DNA from: Desulfonatronovibrio hydrogenovorans DSM 9292
GTDB taxonomy: Bacteria > Desulfobacterota > Desulfovibrionia > Desulfovibrionales > Desulfonatronovibrionaceae
NCBI RefSeq assembly: GCF_000686525.1
Contig: NZ_JMKT01000015.1
Coordinates: 62,001 to 126,000 of the forward strand
DNA length: 64,000 bases
Reading direction: 5' to 3'
Shown here one piece after another: positions 44,539-55,000 of the stretch. Both the position numbers and the translations under genes were made by a program. The notes under the pieces were generated by a model. The model was not told where the DNA came from, made no database searches, and worked only from the letters and a program-made list of their open reading frames with translations. Positions within the stretch are counted from its first letter, which is position 1. Each line of letters opens with the position of its first letter.

Positions 44539-45729
44539 ATGTCATTGAAAGTTGATAAAAATAAATTTTTGATTTTTCTGTTGGGCTTAGGGCCTAATCA
44601 TTACAGTATAATACGAAATATTAACGGGCTGGCCCAGGTAACTGTCCTGTCCAGTTCAGATCATATGGCGTTAACCAGGATACCTGTCATCCAGTATCAG
44701 TTGAGCCTGGAAAAAGATGAAGGTGAAGTCCTGGCAAAGCTTTTAAAGCTTGGAGAAGATTCTGCAGCCACCAAAGTGCTTGTTCCTGCCACTGATGAGG
44801 AAGTGCTGTTTCTGGACCGGCATCGATCCAGGCTGGAAAGAGAGTATGTCCTCTGCCTTCCCAGGTCAGATGTGCTCAAGGTGGTTGTGGACAAATTCCA
44901 GCTTCAGGATGAGCTGCACAGCCATGGCCTGAGTTATCCACAATCTGTTCTGGTATCCCGGCCGCCAGGACCGGACAGCAATCTGGCGGATTTTTGTCAT
45001 CCCTGTCTGCTGAAGCCTGTTTTCTCCAATGAATGGAAAACCGGGCAGGCTGAGGGCCTGGTGGGAGCGAACAAGGTTGTGCTTATTAATAATAAGGATG
45101 ATCTTGTAAGGGAATACACCAGGATTTCTCCCATCAGCAGGCAGGTGATCCTCCAGAAAATAATTCAACAAAAGGACCTGGAGAATTATTCCTTTTGTTC
45201 CTATTCAGACAGAAATGGTAAAATACTTCACGGGTTTGTTACCCAGAAGCTCATTCAGTATCCAGACAGATTCGGAACAGCTGTGCTTTGCCGGACTGTT
45301 GAGAACAAAAGAATATTTGAATACGGCAGCAGGGTGATTAATGCCTTGAAATATGACGGTATTGCTGAAACCGAGATCATAGTGGAAGCTGGAACAGATG
45401 ATCTTTTTGTAATCGAGATCAATCCCAGACATTGGATGCAGCACAGGCTCTCAACCAGGCTGGGGATGAATTATACCCTTCTGGACATTTACTATCGACT
45501 GGGCATGCAGGATAAAGTTGATGAAATGCTTTCCAGACACAGTAAAAACAGCCCGGCCATATGGATTGATGATGTAGGTTACATGATCTTTGCGCTTAAG
45601 AATATGCTTCATCCGGGTAAGTATTTTTTTAAAGAAGTAATCTCCAGTCAACGGGAGTATTCCCTGTTCTCAGTTGATGACTGGCGTCCATTCTGGCATA
45701 CTTTGAAGTCAAAATTCAAAAGGATTTAG
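44539..45729 (+). CDS. ATP-grasp carboxylate-amine ligase-like protein 2
   Basis: A 396-residue ATP-grasp protein: an N-terminal Rossmann-like domain (LLGLGPNHYSIIRNI), a linker helix (VVDKFQLQDELHSHGL, equivalent to the K/D-K of related ligases), PCLLKPVFSNEW for nucleotide, EVILQKIIQ-type grasp strands and the terminal EIIVEAGTDDLFVIEINPRHW with metal-binding E-I-N. It belongs to the carbamoyl-phosphate-synthase-like/DUF-type ligases common in polysaccharide loci. It starts 22 bases after the GNAT stop and is followed after three bases by the next ligase. Confidence 0.88.
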   Translation: MSLKVDKNKFLIFLLGLGPNHYSIIRNINGLAQVTVLSSSDHMALTRIPVIQYQLSLEKDEGEVLAKLLKLGEDSAATKVLVPATDEEVLFLDRHRSRLEREYVLCLPRSDVLKVVVDKFQLQDELHSHGLSYPQSVLVSRPPGPDSNLADFCHPCLLKPVFSNEWKTGQAEGLVGANKVVLINNKDDLVREYTRISPISRQVILQKIIQQKDLENYSFCSYSDRNGKILHGFVTQKLIQYPDRFGTAVLCRTVENKRIFEYGSRVINALKYDGIAETEIIVEAGTDDLFVIEINPRHWMQHRLSTRLGMNYTLLDIYYRLGMQDKVDEMLSRHSKNSPAIWIDDVGYMIFALKNMLHPGKYFFKEVISSQREYSLFSVDDWRPFWHTLKSKFKRI

Positions 45730-45732
45730 TCA

Positions 45733-46896
45733 GTGCCTGAAGCAACTCGTCCTGTGATTCTGGGCCAGTTCGGTCCCCCGACTCTGGCCTGTATCCGCAG
45801 CTGGGGCAGGGCTGGGATGAGCACAGGGATGATCTGCGTTCAGGAAAAACAGCATACTGTTCCTGGATCACGGTATTTGAGCCAGTACTGTCTGCTGCCC
45901 AAGGACAGGCTTTACACTGTTGAGGGCCTAAGGGTGATTGCGGGTTTCCTTGAGTCTTTCCGGGCCAGTGGATTGACCTGTATTAATGAAAAAATAGCCT
46001 GCTGGATTCAGGAAAACAGGGCAAGCCTTCCTGCAAAAGTAAAAATATGGCTTCCTTCCATTGAATCCATTCAAAACGTCTTGTCCAAGGAACAGCAGAT
46101 TCAAACGGCTGCTGAATGCGGCTTGCCGGTTCTTCCAACTTATTTCATCGACTCTCTTGGCTATGATCTGACCAGAATTGAACAGGGCCACTATCCATTG
46201 TGTATCCGTCCGGCCGGAAGAGGGACTATCAGTCCCGGATTCAAGGTTAAACTGATCAACAACCCCTGTGAATTTAGAAATTTTTTGAGCAGGGTTAATG
46301 TCTTTCAAGCCAAGATCATAGCTCAACCCTTTATGAACCTCCCCAATATGGTGATTCATGGGGCCAGGAGCCATGGCGGCCCTGATATCAAAGTGCAGGG
46401 TTTTTTGGTGGAGAGAAAATTTGAAGGTGTGACCCTGACTATTAAGGCCTGCAAGGTCGGTTCGGATTTGCTTGAAAAGTGTGCCGCCTTCACAGAAAAA
46501 TTTGATGTTACAGGGCCTTACCACTTTGAATTTCTGTTTGACCCCAGAAAGCAGGAATCCTGGTTTATGGAACTCAATGCCAGGCTTGGAGGGACCACAG
46601 CCAAGGTCCTGGCGTGTGGCTATGATGAACCCATGCTGGCCCTGCAGGCTTATGGTGCTGCTGAAAAGTCCCTGGCTTGCCTTAATACAAAGTCTGTGAC
46701 CAGTCGGATATCTCTTATGAAATATATTCTGCAAAGTATTTCTGGAGATATTGAGCCTTTTGACTATCCATCTGAAAGATTATCAGCAAGGCTTATCCAT
46801 TCAATTGTTATCTTTTTAACATACCGTGATGATGTGTTAAGCTTTAAAGATGTCTCTGGTACTTTAAGTTTATGCAGACAGCTGGAAATAGTGTAA
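45733..46896 (+). CDS. ATP-grasp carboxylate-amine ligase-like protein 3
   Basis: A 387-residue ATP-grasp protein beginning with GTG. The N-terminal part is a pre-grasp domain, followed by LCIRPAGRGTISPGFKVKL, IIAQPFMNLP and a late FEFLFDPRKQESWFMELNARLGG with the E-x-N metal site. It is more divergent than its neighbours in the nucleotide loop. It lies within the tandem ligase block and shares its last base with the ATG of the next gene (TAATG), so translation is probably coupled. Confidence 0.85.
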   Translation: MPEATRPVILGQFGPPTLACIRSWGRAGMSTGMICVQEKQHTVPGSRYLSQYCLLPKDRLYTVEGLRVIAGFLESFRASGLTCINEKIACWIQENRASLPAKVKIWLPSIESIQNVLSKEQQIQTAAECGLPVLPTYFIDSLGYDLTRIEQGHYPLCIRPAGRGTISPGFKVKLINNPCEFRNFLSRVNVFQAKIIAQPFMNLPNMVIHGARSHGGPDIKVQGFLVERKFEGVTLTIKACKVGSDLLEKCAAFTEKFDVTGPYHFEFLFDPRKQESWFMELNARLGGTTAKVLACGYDEPMLALQAYGAAEKSLACLNTKSVTSRISLMKYILQSISGDIEPFDYPSERLSARLIHSIVIFLTYRDDVLSFKDVSGTLSLCRQLEIV

Positions 46897-48095
46897 TGAA
46901 TACTGATTCAGTCATGGTCATTGGAATGTCCACGCCCATGGCCCTGCAGGTTGTCAGGTCACTTGGTTCCAATGGTATTTCGGTTTATGGAGTTTCATCA
47001 AGCAGGATGGATATTGCTAACTTTTCAAGGCACCTTCATAAACATTTGATGATATCCAGTAATAATATTTATCAGAATATCGACATTATTCTTTCTTATG
47101 TTAAAAAATACAGGATAAAGTTTATTATAGCTCTTGGGGAAGTTCAGATATGCGCATTGAATGAGCACAGGTCATTGTTTGAAAAATATTCAAAATTTTT
47201 ATTTCCTGAAGATTCAAAAATGCAGATTGTCCTTGACAAAAAAAAGACCATCGATCTTGCCAGGTCTCTTGGACTGGACGTACCGCAAACCACACTTATA
47301 AAGGATAAGGGTGATATGGAATCTCTATACTCCTTTCCTTTACCCTTCATAGTCAAACCTGTGTTTCGTTCTTATAACTCCAGTGAGAAAAGAAAGAATG
47401 ACTTTCGTATAAAATACTTTACCTCATATATAACAGCAGCAGAATTTCTTCAAAAATACGTTGAACTGGAGTATCCCTGTTTAGTTCAGGAGCATTGTCA
47501 GGGGGAGGAAACCTGTGTCGCCTTTTTGCGATATCAGAAAAAAATTGTAGCCCATTGCCAGTTTAATTTTGCAGGTCTTTCGGAAATTCCTGGCATACCA
47601 TCGATAAAGGAGTCTGTTGAAACCGACGGATATCTGTATGACTATGGGAAAAAGATGCTGGATGCCCTGGACTGGGAAGGGGTGGCTCTTTTTGATTTTA
47701 TCAGGAGAGACTCTGGTTCTTCTTATATCCTCCTGGAAATTAATGGGAGATTCTGGGGTTCAACCACCCTTTGTTCAAGGGCCGGCGTTGATTTTCCCTA
47801 TCTGCTATATAGGACTGTGGGCCTGGGAGATTCAAGTATCTGTGATGTTTCACCTGTTCCTGGGGTAAGGGTCAGAAATCTTTGCGGTGTCACCAAGGTT
47901 TACTTTAAGAGTATTTATCGGGAAAAAAGTTTATCTTACTTTAAAGATGCAACCATTGACTATTTGAAGCCTTTTTTAAAGCCTGGACAGCAGGAAGTTC
48001 AGCTTCTCAGGGATCCACTGCCGGGTGTTGTAGATATTTTTCAAGGGATACGGAGCCTTTTTCTCAGAAAAAAAGTCCGTAATCCCCAGGTGTGA
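46896..48095 (+). CDS. ATP-grasp carboxylate-amine ligase-like protein 4
   Basis: A 399-residue ATP-grasp protein: N-terminal VMVIGMSTPMALQVVRSLG, a VLDKKKTIDLARSLGL linker, FIVKPVFRSYN for nucleotide, CLVQEHCQGEETCVAF and EINGRFWGST as metal site. It resembles the biotin-carboxylase/D-Ala-Ala-like ligases used to build amino-acid amides. The ATG at 46896 overlaps the previous TAA and is chosen over the one at 46872. It ends the four-gene ligase block; a hairpin without T run follows. Confidence 0.88.
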   Translation: MNTDSVMVIGMSTPMALQVVRSLGSNGISVYGVSSSRMDIANFSRHLHKHLMISSNNIYQNIDIILSYVKKYRIKFIIALGEVQICALNEHRSLFEKYSKFLFPEDSKMQIVLDKKKTIDLARSLGLDVPQTTLIKDKGDMESLYSFPLPFIVKPVFRSYNSSEKRKNDFRIKYFTSYITAAEFLQKYVELEYPCLVQEHCQGEETCVAFLRYQKKIVAHCQFNFAGLSEIPGIPSIKESVETDGYLYDYGKKMLDALDWEGVALFDFIRRDSGSSYILLEINGRFWGSTTLCSRAGVDFPYLLYRTVGLGDSSICDVSPVPGVRVRNLCGVTKVYFKSIYREKSLSYFKDATIDYLKPFLKPGQQEVQLLRDPLPGVVDIFQGIRSLFLRKKVRNPQV

Positions 48096-48119
48096 CTCAG
48101 ACTTCTTGTAATTAACCAG

Positions 48120-48148
48120 AGCAGGGCCAAGGCTTGCTTTGCCCTGCT
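48120..48148 (+). other. Hairpin after the ATP-grasp block
   Basis: AGCAGGGC (48120-48127) and GCCCTGCT (48141-48148) form a perfect 8-bp stem in the 104-base gap after the fourth ligase gene. A T run is missing, so it is at best a weak terminator. Confidence 0.5.
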
Positions 48149-48199
48149 GATCAAGACATGAAAAAATTTCAACCTTGGTGTCAGGCCTGGGGGTAGCTG

Positions 48200-48955
48200 A
48201 TGGCTGTGAAAAATTTAATCATTCTGACCACAGGCTCCAGCGGAAGCTCAGTCCTGGCCGGAACAATAGGGTCAAAGGGTTTATGGTTGGGAGATGAGAC
48301 CAAAAAGTTAGGCTTTGACACCTATGAGAATGCCGAACTTGTTGATCTGGATATTGAGATTTTGAGACTATCCGGGTTCAACCGGTATGACTGCAACGAC
48401 ATTCCTGGACCAGGAATTGAAAGAATTGAGAGACTGGCTAAAAACCCTGACGGGCTTGACCGTTTTGTCAGGTTTGTTCAGAAGAGCCAGGAGCACTCTC
48501 CCTGGCTGTGGAAGGATCCCAGGTTGTCATTTACCATACATTTCTGGGCTCATTTTCTGGATTTAAAGAACATAAACTTCATTTTTATTGAAAGGGAACC
48601 GGACCAGAGCTACACAGGTTTGATTCTTAAAAGAAAGATTCCCATGAGTTACAGCCAGCATAACCTCATGAATGATAACTACAAAAAAAGTTGTTCTGTG
48701 TTTTTCTGCAGGTATGGTCTTTCTTATCTGCATTTGACCTTTGAGGATTTCCTGGTGGAGCCTGATGAATATCTGCAGAGAATCAGCAGCCACCTTGACC
48801 TGGATATCAGCCTTTCTGACTTGAGAAAAATCTACAAGGGTAAACTTCATCAGAAAAGATGGTCTGGAACTGATTTCTTCAAAGCCCGAATCTTATACAA
48901 TTTTTATAGATATGCCCGACGAGACTATATAAAATTTCCAAGAATTGATCATTAG
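48200..48955 (+). CDS. Sulfotransferase-like P-loop protein
   Basis: A 251-residue protein whose opening TTGSSGSSVLAG is a PAPS 5'-phosphosulfate-binding-like loop, followed by WLWKDPRLSF, which resembles the middle sulfotransferase motif with its catalytic-region aspartate/arginine. The late LHLTFEDFLVEPDEYL fits the usual conserved segment after the 3'-phosphate site. It is probably a cytosolic enzyme that puts sulfate on a sugar hydroxyl, and it is smaller than most animal-type members. It would need PAPS; no PAPS gene is in the window. Confidence 0.75.
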   Translation: MAVKNLIILTTGSSGSSVLAGTIGSKGLWLGDETKKLGFDTYENAELVDLDIEILRLSGFNRYDCNDIPGPGIERIERLAKNPDGLDRFVRFVQKSQEHSPWLWKDPRLSFTIHFWAHFLDLKNINFIFIEREPDQSYTGLILKRKIPMSYSQHNLMNDNYKKSCSVFFCRYGLSYLHLTFEDFLVEPDEYLQRISSHLDLDISLSDLRKIYKGKLHQKRWSGTDFFKARILYNFYRYARRDYIKFPRIDH

Positions 48956-49043
48956 GAGCAATATAGCTTCAGGTTTGATTCAGGCACAAGCTGGAGCCGG
49001 GTCGTCAATTGCCATGCCTTGGACAAAATTCTACTGAAATAAC

Positions 49044-50630
49044 ATGCTTTCCCGTGACATGGCCAACAACACTTTTGAATATTGGTATGATCGACGCAAC
49101 GATCAAGCCCTTGTTCCAGGCAGTCATTATTTTCACACCTGGATGGCCCTGGCTGCTTTTGAGCTGGACAGGATGGAAGCAGGAAACATGCTTCTTTCCG
49201 GATATTTGAATCTGGAAAAGACAGGACATCCTGAGTTCAACAAACACGCGCTGCTCCTGATCTGTGAGCGGCATTCCAGTGCAATACGTGCTGATCTTGC
49301 TGAAAGAGTGCAATCTCTTGCCCTAAGCCTTGCCTTTTCAGTTGATTTCAAGACCAGGACGGGTAACAACTGGCTTGTATTAAGAATGTTTCTGCATCTT
49401 AAGCTTTATGCCCTTTACAGCAGGATGCAGGATCTGGAGCAGTTCCGTCACTACTTTTTTCAAATGTTTGATCTTGAGCAGGGGGGAATGTTTTGTGACT
49501 TTCCACCGCCCTGGGCAGAGGCTGTAAAAGAAAACAAGGCTTTTCCCCTGACATATTCATTCAAAATCCAGGCCCTGTTCATGGAATGTCTAGGCCTTTT
49601 GAGGTCATTGGATATTGAGCCTGAGCTGCAAAGCAGGCTTGAAATGTTCCTTCCAAAAAACCTGGTCACTCATCTTTCCCTTATAGCTCCTGATGGAGAA
49701 GCCCTTTACTACGGCAGGTCTGACAACACCCTTTTTGGTTATGCCAATGTGCTGAGCGTTCTTTCCATGCTGGAAAGACATCAAGCCGTTGAAAGCCTAA
49801 AAACCAGGGTCTGGAAATACATTGAAGGCAAATTCTCTCGTAATGACACCCTGATCCGCTGTGTTCCCCATAATGGGTTCAGAGATCCCTATGTATATGA
49901 CAGCGTGTATACAGCCTATTTTCTGGCCCGGACTTTGCTATCTGATACTTTGAATCCGGTAATGGATTATACCCAGGAGGCTGAAAAGACTGTTGTTACC
50001 CTCCCGGTGGGAGTGATTGTCAAAAGAGAAAAGTTTTTCTCTTTTATCAGCAGCGCAGGTTGCAGTATCCCGGACAAGGGCAGTGACTTCAGAGGCTACC
50101 GCTATACAGGGCTGACTCCCATGAAGATCTGGCACGATGAAGGAACTGAGGAAGATCTGCTTTCCATCAACAGAGCCAGAATTAATCCAGCCAATCCTGA
50201 ATTGCCTTTGTTGCCGGTTTATAATGGACCAGGGTTTAAGCTCATTCCTCACGTTTTCAGTATTTCCGAGATTACAGTTCATAATAATGGTTGTCTGATT
50301 TCAGGGGAGGCTTTTCCGGTTCTGGTCTTGGGCAGCCGTTTCTTGAGAAGGATTTGCAACAGGATTCCTTTTATCAGAAAGGTGCTGCAGGGGGTGACAA
50401 TCAAAACCGGTCTGTTCAAGATTGTTCGACGTGTCGCTGTGGATGCAGTAAAGAAAAGAGTGACCATTAAGGACAGGCTTGGTGCTGGGACATATTGCTA
50501 TTACTTATCCGGCCGGTGGAGGGTTGATGGATCCTCGGTCGAAACGATTGGAGGCCAGGACGGGGTCATCATTGTCCGGGCAAAAAAATATATTGAATTG
50601 ACCTGTGACCTCAAAAAAAAGCATGCGTGA
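49044..50630 (+). CDS. Alpha/alpha-toroid-like protein of unknown function
   Basis: A 528-residue protein without signal peptide. The first ~330 residues look all-helical, with repeated W/Y-rich helix pairs (TRTGNNWLVLRMFLHLKLYAL, with NNW, is the clearest), as in the toroid of heparinase/alginate lyase or DUF2264 proteins. The last ~180 residues look beta-rich. I cannot identify catalytic residues. Absence of an export signal argues against an extracellular lyase and suggests a cytosolic glycan-modifying role. ATG 49044 is used; ATG 49059 is equally possible. Confidence 0.72.
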   Translation: MLSRDMANNTFEYWYDRRNDQALVPGSHYFHTWMALAAFELDRMEAGNMLLSGYLNLEKTGHPEFNKHALLLICERHSSAIRADLAERVQSLALSLAFSVDFKTRTGNNWLVLRMFLHLKLYALYSRMQDLEQFRHYFFQMFDLEQGGMFCDFPPPWAEAVKENKAFPLTYSFKIQALFMECLGLLRSLDIEPELQSRLEMFLPKNLVTHLSLIAPDGEALYYGRSDNTLFGYANVLSVLSMLERHQAVESLKTRVWKYIEGKFSRNDTLIRCVPHNGFRDPYVYDSVYTAYFLARTLLSDTLNPVMDYTQEAEKTVVTLPVGVIVKREKFFSFISSAGCSIPDKGSDFRGYRYTGLTPMKIWHDEGTEEDLLSINRARINPANPELPLLPVYNGPGFKLIPHVFSISEITVHNNGCLISGEAFPVLVLGSRFLRRICNRIPFIRKVLQGVTIKTGLFKIVRRVAVDAVKKRVTIKDRLGAGTYCYYLSGRWRVDGSSVETIGGQDGVIIVRAKKYIELTCDLKKKHA

Positions 50631-52023
50631 AAATTCAGAGAAGAAAGTTTTGGTAATTGCATACCATTTTCCGCCTGAGCTGGCAGTTGGCTCCATCAGG
50701 CCAAAGAAGGCAGTAAAATTTTTGGGTGAACTGGGGTGGAAACCATATGTGCTGACCATCAGGGAAAAATATATCAGCAACATAGATCCTGACCTGGAAA
50801 AACAGTTGCCAGGAGTTGAAATATCCAGGACTACTGTCTGGCCCACCCCCCTGCAGTTGGCCGTAGCCTTGAAGGCTGCTCTGCCCGGAAAAGGCGGGCA
50901 GCCCCGAAACAGCCATCCCAAATGTTCTCAGATTGAAAAAGATACTGGCAAACCAGGCAATAAAGGGTGGATGGCTTCTGCCAAGAGGGGCCTAGTATCC
51001 CTGAACTGGATACCTGACAGCCGGATGGGCTGGATGGTTCCGGCAGTGGCTGCCGGTCTGAAAATTATCAGAAAAAACAGGATCAGCCTGATACTGGCTA
51101 CATCCCCTCCGTTTACCTGCAGTGTTATCGGCGCTGTCCTGGCCTGCATCACCAAAGCAAGGCTGGTGGTGGACTTCAGGGATCCCTGGACCCATCTTCA
51201 GGACCGCAAGCCTGCTGAGGTGGTCAGTCCTGTTTCCACCAGAATCGAATCCTGGCTGGAAAAAAAAGTGATATCCAAGGCTGATACAGTGGTGGCCACC
51301 ACAAAAAAATACCGGGATGCCTTGCGTTCAGCCCATGGTGATCAGCCAGCGGACAAGTTTGTGACCATTTATAACGGGTATGATGCGCACGATATTGAGG
51401 AAGTCAAATCCAAAACCATAACCCCAGGTATATTCACTATAAGTTATGTGGGAACGTTTTACCGGGACCGCAACCCGGAATACCTGCTCAAAGCCTTGGC
51501 TGAACTGGTGGATGAAGGAACCCTGAGCCGGAAAAATCTGAGGATTAACTTTGTGGGACATGTGCTTAAGGCTGGAGGGAGTTGCGTGGAAGAAATGATT
51601 GCCGCCTCAGGACTGAAGGACCAGGTCAGCCTGACCGGAATGGTCCCGTACATCGAAGCCCTTGAGTACATGGCTTCTTCTTCAGTGCTTGTTCTCCTGG
51701 CCCCCAGCTATTACTACCAGATCCCGGCCAAGACATTTGAATATCTGGCTTTTAAAAAGCCCATCCTGGGACTGATGGATGAAGGCGCTGCCGCAGACTT
51801 GATTCGCAGACTTAATGCCGGATTGATTGTCCGCCAACATGATGTTCCGGGAATAAAAACTGCCCTGGTCAGGCTCCACAGGAACCATGTCCAGAATGGA
51901 AAAGAGTTTCAGAGGTATGATCCTTCTGAATTTGAGCGCAGAGTGACCATTGGGCAGATGGCCGACGTACTTGGTCGGATCCAGAGTGAATCCGATTCAG
52001 TCCAGGGAAGGGCAAAAGGGTGA
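50623..52023 (+). CDS. GT4 family glycosyltransferase
   Basis: A 466-residue GT-B glycosyltransferase with VLVIAYHFPPELAVGSIRP at the start, a long acceptor domain, IVDFRDPWT-like region (LVVDFRDPWTHL) and a C-terminal donor half (ISYVGTFYRDRNPEYLL, then PAKTFEYLAFKKPILG). The FRDPW motif marks the Fcl/WcaI-like group of GT4. The start is uncertain: ATG 50623 overlaps the preceding stop, and GTG 50605 is the other option. Confidence 0.9.
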   Translation: MRENSEKKVLVIAYHFPPELAVGSIRPKKAVKFLGELGWKPYVLTIREKYISNIDPDLEKQLPGVEISRTTVWPTPLQLAVALKAALPGKGGQPRNSHPKCSQIEKDTGKPGNKGWMASAKRGLVSLNWIPDSRMGWMVPAVAAGLKIIRKNRISLILATSPPFTCSVIGAVLACITKARLVVDFRDPWTHLQDRKPAEVVSPVSTRIESWLEKKVISKADTVVATTKKYRDALRSAHGDQPADKFVTIYNGYDAHDIEEVKSKTITPGIFTISYVGTFYRDRNPEYLLKALAELVDEGTLSRKNLRINFVGHVLKAGGSCVEEMIAASGLKDQVSLTGMVPYIEALEYMASSSVLVLLAPSYYYQIPAKTFEYLAFKKPILGLMDEGAAADLIRRLNAGLIVRQHDVPGIKTALVRLHRNHVQNGKEFQRYDPSEFERRVTIGQMADVLGRIQSESDSVQGRAKG

Positions 52024-52041
52024 TGAATTCGGGATGATGAA

Positions 52042-55000
52042 ATGAAAATAATGAAAATGTTTTTGATTCTGATTTTGCTGGTGTGTTTCTGTCAGGTAGC
52101 CCTGGCAGCAAGGTCATCCCTTGATCTTCCTCTTATTATTGAAAATAATACTGCAGTAAACCGTGAATCCTGGCCTGCCAGGGGTGGGATACCTTTACCT
52201 GCAGGTATGCTTTTGCCTGAAGATGTTTCCGGATTATCCGTGGTTGATACAGATGGACAGGTGGTTCCGGCCCAGTTTGATCCTTTTGTCCTGTGGTGGG
52301 GCAGGGACGGATCAGTCAAGTGGCTGCTTGTTGACCTCCTGGTTGATGTGCCGGCCATGGGAAAGGCAGAATACCGCCTGGTCCATGCCCAGGGCTTTGT
52401 AGATGACCCGATCCGGATTCAGGAAACCGAGGTTGATATCACGGTTTATACTGGACCGTTGAAGGCTGTGATCAGCAAGAAGAGGGGTTCTATTCTTGAA
52501 GAAGTATATATCGACTCCGATGGAACCGGTAGTTTTAGCTCTCATGACCGGATAATTCGACCGGACTTGGTGAATGGGAGTATTATCCGGAGTGATTCCC
52601 AAGAGATGGTATACGGTGAGAGTCAGTCTTACAATATGTGGGGACACGGAAGCGGACGGATCGATTCTGCCTCTTACCGGTCGGTGGGTCATCTTACTGA
52701 ACATGAATATGCTTCTGGGATGGCAGTTCCGGATAAGGTGGTGATAGAGGCAAAAGGCCCGGTACGCACCACCGTCAGGATTGAAGGCAGACATATGCCT
52801 GACAACTATGGTCAGGGGATCAGAGAAGAAGGTTTTTACAGCTACACTGTCTGGCTGGACTTTTTCGCAGGCCTGTCTTTCATCAATATAACCCACAGCC
52901 TGGATAATCAGCGCCGTGACTATCCCATGCATCTTTACCGGATAAAGGAATGCAGGATGCAGTTCGCCCTTGACGGAGATGCAGCTCCTTCTTTTGTTTT
53001 GGGAACTGAAGATGGAGGTCATGAGAAGTTTGAACCGGAAACAAAATGGATAAGTCTGCTTCAGGATTCTGCCAATGCCGACCGCTGGGATTTGTATAAT
53101 CGACTGGAAGGCAAGTCCAGAGATGATGCAAAAGAGATTCCTGGATATTTTTTCAGGGCAAGAGCTCTGCTGGGACCTGCGTTGTTCAGGGGATATAAAG
53201 TCGTGCAGGGCCAAGCCCGGTCAGAGTCACCGGTTGCACTGGCCAGGGGCGATCAGGCTCCAGGTTTCGGCGGGATTGACTTTGGAGAAAAAGGGGTCTC
53301 TCTTTTCATGCAGCGTTTCTGGGTGGAATGCCCCAAGGCCATGCGGTTATCCAGAGATCAATTGCATGCCGTGTTCATGCCGGATTTTTCCCCTGAACAA
53401 TTTCAGGTTCATCCGGGAAGCCGGAAAAGCCATGAACTGACCCTTGCCTTTCATCAGGGGGCTGAGGCTCTTCAGTACAATCTTGATCATGCCCAAGCCT
53501 TTCTGCATCCTCTCCACGTCAGAACCAGTCCAGGCCAGTATGCAAAAAGCAGGGCATATCCAAGGCATATCGGAAATCAGAAAGTGAATGGCAGCAACAG
53601 CAGCCACTGGTATCCACACTACCGGTGGGACAGGAATGTATATACCGCCAACTGGCGGACAGCGGGCATGCTCACTGGATTCAACAGTGGAGGCATGCAT
53701 GACAATTACTGGTCAGTATTTCACCGGTATCTCCAGGGAGGAGGACTTTGGCATTGGGAAAGGGGAGTTGCTCACTCCAAGTGGGCTTCTGAATCCTTAC
53801 CCTGGCTGATTCATGAATACAGTTATTCAGGAGATGATCCATGGCCCCAGCATCATCTGGTGGGCTGGGGGGCAAAAAAACTGTACACTTATCCTGAGGC
53901 TGCAAACATAAGTGGATGGGTGACTCCTTATACCACCAATATCCCAGCCTTCACAGCACCGCCCAAGATCCTTCCCGACGGAGAACACCTGATCCACATG
54001 TGGCCTCTGGAGTGGTACTTCCTGACCGGTTCTCCCATTGCCCGGCAAGCTGTGGAAGCCATAGGCAACCAGGCCAAGTATTCAGTTCACAGACATTTTT
54101 TTGGAGACATTCAAAGCCTTCCTCCTGATTTGAGCGAGTCATTTTATTATAATGATCAAAAAAATCCTGAGCGGATACCCAGGTACTTTTATACCAGGAT
54201 TTATGCGACACACCTGATCAGTTCTGCCTGGAAGTACTCAGCCACGGGTGATGAAGAAAGTCTGTTTTTTGCCAGATGGCTGGCCAGGAGGATCCTTTAT
54301 CTGCAAAGACAGAATTCCGGGGTGTTAACCCCAGAAAACAGATGGAACAGCATTCCGCCCTGGCAGGAGGCTGAAGTGGCCATAGCTGCTTATGCTTTGT
54401 ACCGGGAAACCGGAGACAGAGCCCTTCTGGATATCATGGGTTCCTGGCTGACATGGGCGTGGCATGAGGCTTTTGAGCCGGACAGGGGAATGCCTCACCG
54501 TTTCAAGCGGGGTGAAAGAAGTGAACAGTTTGAACACCATTGGTATCCCGGTGTGGCTGCACCTCTTAGTTACGTGTCTCTGGGTGATGCGAGCGCCCTG
54601 GAGATGACCAGACAGTGGGCAAAAGCAGGCATGCACGAAATTAGAAAGGGTCAATTTCTGGAGCATCCTGCCGGGCAAAGTGCAGCCTATGTCCTGACCT
54701 GTCTTCAGAAAAAAGATAAGCCTGCTCCAGTCCCAAATCCTGTCACGGACCTCAGAGTGGAATGGATAGACGGTAAAGGTGCAGGCCTTTTCTGGACAGA
54801 CCCCTGTGGGCCAGGATGTAAATCTGCCTTTTCCCCAAAGCAGTACTGGATAAAATATTCTGAGCTTCCCATTGTGGATCATCCCCTGTTTCCTGATGAA
54901 CTGGGTAATAAAAGGGGTTTTTATCAGGCCGACAATATCTCGGAGGAGCTGAATTTAGCTGGTTCAGGCCAAGAAAAGTCCGTGATTATCACGACCCTGG

